Of a stretch of 64,000 nt of DNA, positions 58,566 through 64,000 are shown in pieces (the stretch's first letter is position 1; each line of letters opens with the position of its first letter). The DNA comes from Proteobacteria bacterium UBA6503 (GTDB taxonomy: Bacteria > Pseudomonadota > Alphaproteobacteria > UBA1280 > UBA6503). The notes below the pieces were generated by a model. That model was given only the letters and a program-made list of their open reading frames with translations. It was not told the DNA's origin and did no database searches. Position numbers and translations under genes: made by a program. Location of the stretch: contig DJLZ01000003.1 in assembly GCA_002436405.1 (NCBI GenBank), positions 1-64,000 on the forward strand. Reading direction: 5' to 3'.

Positions 58566-61014
58566 ACGCGCACTTCGCTGGTACCGAGCTTATTTAAGTA
58601 TGCCATGGCTAATCCTAGCCATGGTTGCTTTTTTAGCCTTGGGTGCCACATACGAAACGCGCTATTTTACCTATGATGCCTCATCTGACACCCTCGTTGC
58701 TGAAAACGACCCTGAGCTTGCCTACTACCTAGAAGTGAGTGAAGACTTTGGCTCAGAAGCCTTTTTGTTTTTGACGTACGAGCCTATTGACGTTCCTCTA
58801 TTTACCCCAACCGCCATTAATCGTCTTGCAAAGTTGCAGGAAAATATTGCTTCTATTCAAGGGGTTAAGGACGTTACTTCAATTCTTGATGTGCCTTTGT
58901 TGCGCAGCCCACCGATTGACATTACAAAGATGGCAACCGACTACAACACCTTGCGCTCGGACGACGTTGATATTGAGCTTGCTCAAAAAGAACTTTCAGA
59001 AAGCCCGCTTTTCCGTGAATTGCTGATTTCAAAAGACGGTAAGTCAACGGCGATGCGTATTAACCTAGAGTCTGACCATGAGCTTGAAGCCTTGTGGAAG
59101 CAGCGCAAGCGCCTGCGCCGCGTGAAAGACAACAGCTTTGCCCAAATGGGGATGCTGCGTGCGGTTGAAAACATGTATGAGTCACGTCGTCGTCTGCATA
59201 CGGCTGAGCGTGAGCGCATTATCTCAGATATTCGTACCGTGCGTGACACAATCTCAGTTGAAGCTAAGGCTTATCTGGGTGGTGTACCGATGGTTGCAAG
59301 CGACATGATTCGCTTTGTTAAAAAGGACATCCAAACATTTGGCGGCGTAAGCTTGGCGCTGATTATGTTTGCGCTGTTTATCTTTTTCCGCCGTATTCGT
59401 TGGGTTGTGTTGCCTATTCTAACAGCGGGTTTGGCCGTGGTTTTGACCATGGGCATTTTGGCGCTTATCCGCCAGCCTGTAACGGTGATTTCGTCAAACT
59501 TTGTGGCGCTGCTGTTTATCTTCTCAATCTCATTCACGGTACACTTGATGGTGAAATACCGCGAGCTTGTGCGTGATAAAAGCTACCTTGGCCATACCGA
59601 AATGGTGGCCATGACCATGACCGATAAGTTTGCCCCATGCCTTTACACCGCCCTTACCACCATGGCGGCGTTTGCCTCACTTACAGCAAGTGACATTGTG
59701 CCGGTAGACGACTTTGGTTGGATTATGTGCCTAGGGATGGCCATCGCATTTTTTGCAAACTACACCTTCTTTCCGGCGATGCTGAGTGTGCTGCGCCAAG
59801 GTGAAGTTCGTGCACTATCTAAAAAGGAACCATTCCTTACACGTATCATGTGTAAGGTTTCAATCAAAACCCCTGTGGCTGTTATTGCTTTTGCACTGCT
59901 CTTTGCTTTGGGTAGCTGGATGGGTATTCAGAAGCTAAGTGTGGATAGCCGCTTTATTGATTACTTCCATGATGATACCGAAATTAAGCAGGGCTTGGTT
60001 TACATTGACCGCAACCTTGGTGGCACAATCCCGATGGATATTATTCTGTCATTCGAGCCATTTAAAGCGCCTGTTCTTGATGAGGAAGATGACTTCTTTG
60101 TATCAGAGCCTGATGAATTCCCTGAGCGCTACTGGTACACCCCAGACAAGATTGAAAAGCTGCGCCAAATGCAAGAGTACCTAGAAACCTTGCCTGAAGT
60201 CGGGAAGATTATCTCACTTGCAACGCTTGAAGAAATTGCCCGCCAGTTTAATAACGGTGAGGCCCTAGGCTCGGTTGAGCTGGCTGCCGTACTTGGCGCT
60301 GTGCCTGATGATATTCGTAAAGAATTTATTGAGCCTTACAGCACGCCTGAAAAAGGCATTATGCGCATGTCGCTCCGTATGCATGAGACGGCACCTCGCC
60401 ACTCACGCGATAAGTTGATTCATAGCATTGAAGACTATGCCCAGAACGAAGTTGGCCTAGGCGAGGGGAATGCCAAAGTTACGGGTATGAACGTCCTGTT
60501 TAACGACATGTTAAAGGTATTGTTCCAGTCGCAAGTATCGACCATTGGTTATGTTGTTCTGGCCACGTTTATTATGTTCCTTATTTTGCTACGTTCGCCA
60601 TTACTTGCAACGGTAGGGGTGCTGCCAAACATTTTGTCAGCAGCTATGGTTCTTGGCTTTATGGGCTTTATGGATATTCCGCTTGATATGATGACCATGA
60701 CCATCGCCGCCATTATTATTGGTATTGGCGTTGATGATGCGATTCACTACCTGCACCGCTTTAAGCAAGAAATTGAGCGCGGCATGAGCACCCAAGAAGC
60801 TATTGAAACCAGCCACCACAACATTGGTATTGCGTTGTACTTTACATCGCTAACTGTGATTGTCGGTTTCTCGGTACTGAGTATGTCAAACTTCATCCCG
60901 ACTATTTACTTTGGTGTTTTGACGGCACTTGCCATGATTTTGGCCCTACTCGTGAACCTAGCGGTACTGCCTAGCCTGCTGATGAAGCTCTATAAGCCAA
61001 AATACACCGACTAG
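58558..61014 (+). CDS. MMPL/RND-family transporter
   Basis: 818 residues from ATG 58558, overlapping mlaA. Twelve predicted membrane segments in two halves, each with a large periplasmic loop. The typical proton-relay region FIFSISFTVHLMVKYREL and, in the second half, IIIGIGVDDAIHYLHRFKQE (20) are present. Related to hopanoid and lipid exporters such as HpnN. Between mlaA and mlaC, a role in lipid movement to or from the outer membrane is likely. Confidence 0.9.
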   Translation: MTKRALRWYRAYLSMPWLILAMVAFLALGATYETRYFTYDASSDTLVAENDPELAYYLEVSEDFGSEAFLFLTYEPIDVPLFTPTAINRLAKLQENIASIQGVKDVTSILDVPLLRSPPIDITKMATDYNTLRSDDVDIELAQKELSESPLFRELLISKDGKSTAMRINLESDHELEALWKQRKRLRRVKDNSFAQMGMLRAVENMYESRRRLHTAERERIISDIRTVRDTISVEAKAYLGGVPMVASDMIRFVKKDIQTFGGVSLALIMFALFIFFRRIRWVVLPILTAGLAVVLTMGILALIRQPVTVISSNFVALLFIFSISFTVHLMVKYRELVRDKSYLGHTEMVAMTMTDKFAPCLYTALTTMAAFASLTASDIVPVDDFGWIMCLGMAIAFFANYTFFPAMLSVLRQGEVRALSKKEPFLTRIMCKVSIKTPVAVIAFALLFALGSWMGIQKLSVDSRFIDYFHDDTEIKQGLVYIDRNLGGTIPMDIILSFEPFKAPVLDEEDDFFVSEPDEFPERYWYTPDKIEKLRQMQEYLETLPEVGKIISLATLEEIARQFNNGEALGSVELAAVLGAVPDDIRKEFIEPYSTPEKGIMRMSLRMHETAPRHSRDKLIHSIEDYAQNEVGLGEGNAKVTGMNVLFNDMLKVLFQSQVSTIGYVVLATFIMFLILLRSPLLATVGVLPNILSAAMVLGFMGFMDIPLDMMTMTIAAIIIGIGVDDAIHYLHRFKQEIERGMSTQEAIETSHHNIGIALYFTSLTVIVGFSVLSMSNFIPTIYFGVLTALAMILALLVNLAVLPSLLMKLYKPKYTD

Positions 61015-61124
61015 AGTTTCTACACCTATAGCGGGAACTTCTATATCCCTTCAAACATTAGCCCTTTGAGCACGCATAACTTGTGTGTTATAAACTTTGC
61101 TAATTGCTATTGAAGGAATAAAAA

Positions 61125-61757
61125 ATGCTACGCAAGCTCACTCTCTCACTTTTCTCGGCCATGGTTTTGTTTGGTCTAACTACACCAGCCCATGCTCACG
61201 CTGAAGAACCTGATCAAATCATCATGGTGGTATCAGAGCAGGTGCTAGACGCTGTTAAAGCTGAAAAAGATACCTTCAAAAACAACCCTCAGCCGCTTAA
61301 AACTAAGCTTCTAACGCTGATGGAACCTCATACAGATTTTGAATCATTCGCCAAAGGTGTGATGGGCGGCTACTACGACGAAGCTACCCCTGAACAGCGC
61401 GAAAAATTCATGCATGATTTCAAGTCAACCTTGATTGACCTTTACACCAAAGCCCTTGTTGCTTTTGAAGTGAAGGAAATGAAAGTACAAGACACAAACT
61501 ACCGTAACGCTAAAAGCGCAAGCGTAGTCATGGTTGTAACGTCACCTGATGAAAACACATACCTTGTTCAGTACAGCATGCGTAAAGATGATGCTGACAA
61601 ATGGGTGGTACGTAACGTGGTGCTAGACGGTGTAAACCTTGGCCTTACATACCGTAACCAGTTTAAGAGTGCGATGGAAACCAACGGCCATGACCTTGAT
61701 AAGGTTATCCTAGGTTGGGCTTCAACCATGAAAGACCAAGAGCACGAAACTCAGTAA
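61125..61757 (+). CDS. mlaC: MlaC/Ttg2D periplasmic phospholipid carrier
   Basis: 210 residues with a signal peptide (to about AHA, residue 26). Family blocks: LMEPHTDFESFAKGVMGGYY (20), TPEQREKFMHDFKSTLIDLY (20), WVVRNVVLDGVNLGLTYRNQF within 20 as VVRNVVLDGVNLGLTYRNQF. Carries lipids between MlaA and an inner-membrane complex. The canonical mlaFED genes are not in the window. Confidence 0.94.
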   Translation: MLRKLTLSLFSAMVLFGLTTPAHAHAEEPDQIIMVVSEQVLDAVKAEKDTFKNNPQPLKTKLLTLMEPHTDFESFAKGVMGGYYDEATPEQREKFMHDFKSTLIDLYTKALVAFEVKEMKVQDTNYRNAKSASVVMVVTSPDENTYLVQYSMRKDDADKWVVRNVVLDGVNLGLTYRNQFKSAMETNGHDLDKVILGWASTMKDQEHETQ

Positions 61758-61770
61758 GTTTTAGAGTATT

Positions 61771-61800
61771 AAAAAGCCCCGCTAGCAAGCGGGGCTTTTT
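61771..61800. terminator. Bidirectional terminator
   Basis: AAAAAGCCCCGC/GCGGGGCTTTTT stem with a 6-base loop, between convergent mlaC and pepN. Confidence 0.9.
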
Positions 61801-61816
61801 GTTTGTTGCTGAGTGC

Positions 61817-64000
61817 TTATGCACCCAAACCTTTTGAAACAATCTCGTAAGTGTTTTTCGAGAGTTTCTCTACCTTGATGATACGCTCAAGCTGGGCTTT
61901 CATCAGGTCACGGTTTGGTTGGGCAAAGCGCTTGTATTTAATAAGCGGTGCCACCAAGCGGGCTGCAATTTGCGGGTTAATGGCATCAAGCTCAATAATC
62001 TTATCGGCTAGCCATGTGTACCCTGTTCCTTCCTTGTTATGGAAGTTATGCATACCACTGCCTGTAAAGGCCCCAATAACCGAACGTACGGTGTTTGGAC
62101 GGGTCATGCTAAAGCCAGGGTGCTTCACAAGCTCTTGCACTTTTGAAAGTGTGCCTGCGTTGGCGTTGCCTGACTGTACGCTGAACCATGTTTCAATCAC
62201 AAGTGGATCGTCTTTCCACTTGGTGTAGAACGTATCCAAAGCTTCTTGCGCATCAGCAGTGTAAGGTGAATTTACAAGCGCTGAAAGGGCAGCAAAAACA
62301 TCGGTCATGTTGTCTTGCGCTTCAAACTGGTCAGTGGCCAGTTGCACGTTACCGCTATGGCCAGCATTTAGTAGGTAGCTTAGGCATAGGTTTTTCAGGG
62401 CACGTTTGCCAATTTGTTCGGCGTTTGGTTCGTACTCTTCATCAACGATGAAAGTTTCGAACGCTTTCTTGAACAAGTCTTCAAGTTGTACGGCCAACGC
62501 ATCACGCATAAAGTCGCGCGCTGTTTGTAGGGCTTCCATGTCAACTTCGTCCTGCAGTTCAGCGAGGTACGAAATTGTTGGTAAGCACAGGGCTTCTTTA
62601 GCGAGTGATGGTGGTACGTCGCCTGCAATGGCTTTTTCAAGGGTGTACTTAAAGGCTTCAACCAGCATTGGGTCGGCTTCAAGTTTTTTGCCGTTTTGCA
62701 CACGTGTGGCCAAATCTTCCAGCACAATAATGCCTAGCATTTGGCTGGCATCCCAACGGTTAAAGCCGTCAGAGTCGTGCTTCATCAAGAACATCAGGTC
62801 TTCTTTGCTGTAAGGGTAGTCCAGCTTTACAGGGGCTGAGAAACCACGCAGCAGTGAAGGCACTGGCTCTTCGGTAATGTTTTCAAAAGTAATTGATTGT
62901 TCAGCATCGGTCAGGTGCAGCACGTTGGTGTCAACATCTAGGCTGGTGCTGTGTGTTACAAGCTCAAGGTCAGTACCGTCTTTGCCTACAAGGCCAAGCT
63001 TAACAGGGATGTGGAATGGCTTTTGGCCATCTTTACCTGTTTGCTTAAAGGTGAGGGTAAAGGTGTTGGCGCTTGCATCAAACTTGCTGCGGACTGAAAC
63101 CTTAGGTGTGCCTTCTTGGCTGTACCAACGGCGGAACTGCTGAAGGTCAGCGCCGGTGGCATCTTCCATGGCTTTTGTAAAGTCTTCACAGGTTGCAGCT
63201 TCACCGTCGTGGCGGTCAAAGTAAAGATCTGTCCCTTTACGGAAGCCGTCTTCGCCCAAAATGGTGTGGTACATACCAATAACTTCACAGCCTTTTTCGT
63301 ACACTGTTACGGTGTAGAAGTTGTTAATGCTTTGGTAGCTCTCAGGGCGGATAGGGTGCGCCATTGGGCCTGCATCTTCAGGGAACTGTACCGCACGAAG
63401 GAAACGCACGTCTTCAATACGTTTCGCTGCACGGTCGTTTAGGTCAGCTGTAAACTCAGCATCACGGAATACGGTAAAGCCTTCTTTAAGGCTAAGCTCA
63501 AACCAGCTACGGCAGGTGACGCGGTTACCTGACCAGTTGTGGAAGTACTCGTGGCCCACAATCGCTTCGATGCGCATAAAGCGGTCATCGGTTGAGGTAT
63601 CAGGACTTGCCAGAACAGCGCTTGAGTTAAAGATGTTCAGACCTTTGTTTTCCATCGCGCCCATGTTAAAGGCATCAACGGCAACAATCATAAAGATATC
63701 AAGGTCATATTCACGGCCAAAGCGCTCTTCGTCCCACTTCATTGAGCGTTTAAGTGCGCCCATCGCGTAAGGGGTTTTGTGCATGTTGTGTTTTTCAGTG
63801 AACAATTGCAGCTTAACTTTACGGCCGCTCATGGTGGTGAAGCTATCTTCTAGGTGGTCAAGCTCGCCAGCAACAAGGGCAAATAGGTAGCTTGGCTTCG
63901 GGAATGGGTCTTCCCATACGGCAAAGTGGGCGCCGCCGTCAAGGTCGCCGCTATCAATCTTGTTACCGTTTGATAGAATAACTGGGTAGGTTTTCTTGTC
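61817..64000 (-). CDS. pepN: Aminopeptidase N, partial (N-terminus outside window)
   Basis: At least 727 codons; the frame stays open to the window edge, so the first part (about 150 residues) is missing. M1 zinc peptidase: substrate loop GAMENKGLN, zinc site HEYFHNWSGNR followed 18 residues later by the Glu in LKEGFTVFRD. The C-terminal DUF3458/PepN helical domains follow, ending SKGLGA. Removes N-terminal residues from peptides. The upstream extension LFALVAGELDHLED confirms the PepN type. Confidence 0.96.
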   Translation of the reverse strand, partial: DKKTYPVILSNGNKIDSGDLDGGAHFAVWEDPFPKPSYLFALVAGELDHLEDSFTTMSGRKVKLQLFTEKHNMHKTPYAMGALKRSMKWDEERFGREYDLDIFMIVAVDAFNMGAMENKGLNIFNSSAVLASPDTSTDDRFMRIEAIVGHEYFHNWSGNRVTCRSWFELSLKEGFTVFRDAEFTADLNDRAAKRIEDVRFLRAVQFPEDAGPMAHPIRPESYQSINNFYTVTVYEKGCEVIGMYHTILGEDGFRKGTDLYFDRHDGEAATCEDFTKAMEDATGADLQQFRRWYSQEGTPKVSVRSKFDASANTFTLTFKQTGKDGQKPFHIPVKLGLVGKDGTDLELVTHSTSLDVDTNVLHLTDAEQSITFENITEEPVPSLLRGFSAPVKLDYPYSKEDLMFLMKHDSDGFNRWDASQMLGIIVLEDLATRVQNGKKLEADPMLVEAFKYTLEKAIAGDVPPSLAKEALCLPTISYLAELQDEVDMEALQTARDFMRDALAVQLEDLFKKAFETFIVDEEYEPNAEQIGKRALKNLCLSYLLNAGHSGNVQLATDQFEAQDNMTDVFAALSALVNSPYTADAQEALDTFYTKWKDDPLVIETWFSVQSGNANAGTLSKVQELVKHPGFSMTRPNTVRSVIGAFTGSGMHNFHNKEGTGYTWLADKIIELDAINPQIAARLVAPLIKYKRFAQPNRDLMKAQLERIIKVEKLSKNTYEIVSKGLGA

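Overview
The window comes from a Gram-negative proteobacterium of mid GC content. Evidence includes Mla-type lipid transport genes, a lipoprotein with a lipobox, pseudaminic acid synthesis, a SUF Fe-S operon with an Rrf2 regulator, and a DUF2924 plus large serine recombinase module of the kind common in Alphaproteobacteria. One feature sits awkwardly with ordinary Alphaproteobacteria: the tmRNA gene is a conventional one-piece gene (tag AEDNFEYALAA), whereas most Alphaproteobacteria have a permuted two-piece form. A deep-branching alphaproteobacterial or neighbouring lineage is the best guess; the sequence does not name the genus.

Layout. (1) 1-10516: a metal-resistance island between two copies of one IS6-family element; only the last 22 bp of the left copy is in the window. 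It holds a Zn/Cd-type CDF exporter with its ArsR/SmtB repressor, a periplasmic copper set (multicopper oxidase, CopB, cupredoxin-CusF fusion, YHS/TRASH-like protein, Csp copper store) and a cytoplasmic copper set (CopA ATPase, CueR, CopZ). One 24-bp ArsR-type operator and three MerR-type promoters with 19-bp spacers explain its control. (2) 10517-14710: a remnant integrative module into which the island was inserted: truncated DUF2924 gene, a highly structured non-coding segment, a PhyH-type dioxygenase, an unknown helical protein and a large serine recombinase, ending near tRNA-Tyr. (3) 15223-22723: a complete pseudaminic acid pathway (pseB, pseC, methylase, pseF, pseG, pseH, pseI) plus a candidate sialyltransferase-like glycosyltransferase. 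(4) 22824-26801: a K+ channel, a BaiN-type flavoprotein, an unknown membrane protein and a PfkB kinase-GGDEF fusion. (5) 26930-29944: a hotspot with two GC-rich paralogous small genes, an AT-rich three-gene GHKL ATPase/STAS/membrane-protein cassette, and ssrA. (6) 30104-38734: small genes, an AsmA-like protein and the Rrf2-sufBCDSUTA operon. (7) 38968-51644: an SLC13 transporter, tldD/tldE, nadABC with two downstream genes, two ankyrin-like genes and the NAD regulator nrtR, with NrtR-like operators in front of nadA and nrtR. (8) 51835-64000: tyrS, yaaA, folD, a deoxyribosyltransferase-like gene, a His-rich membrane protein, an MscS channel, mlaA-MMPL-mlaC, and pepN, which runs off the window.

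Most unusual items: the PfkB-GGDEF fusion, the GHKL/STAS cassette next to ssrA, the pseudoknot-containing segment before the PhyH gene, a family of about 105-bp compensated hairpins after three unrelated genes, and a probable 2OG-Fe(II) oxygenase in the NAD operon. All family assignments are from reading motifs; no database search was run.
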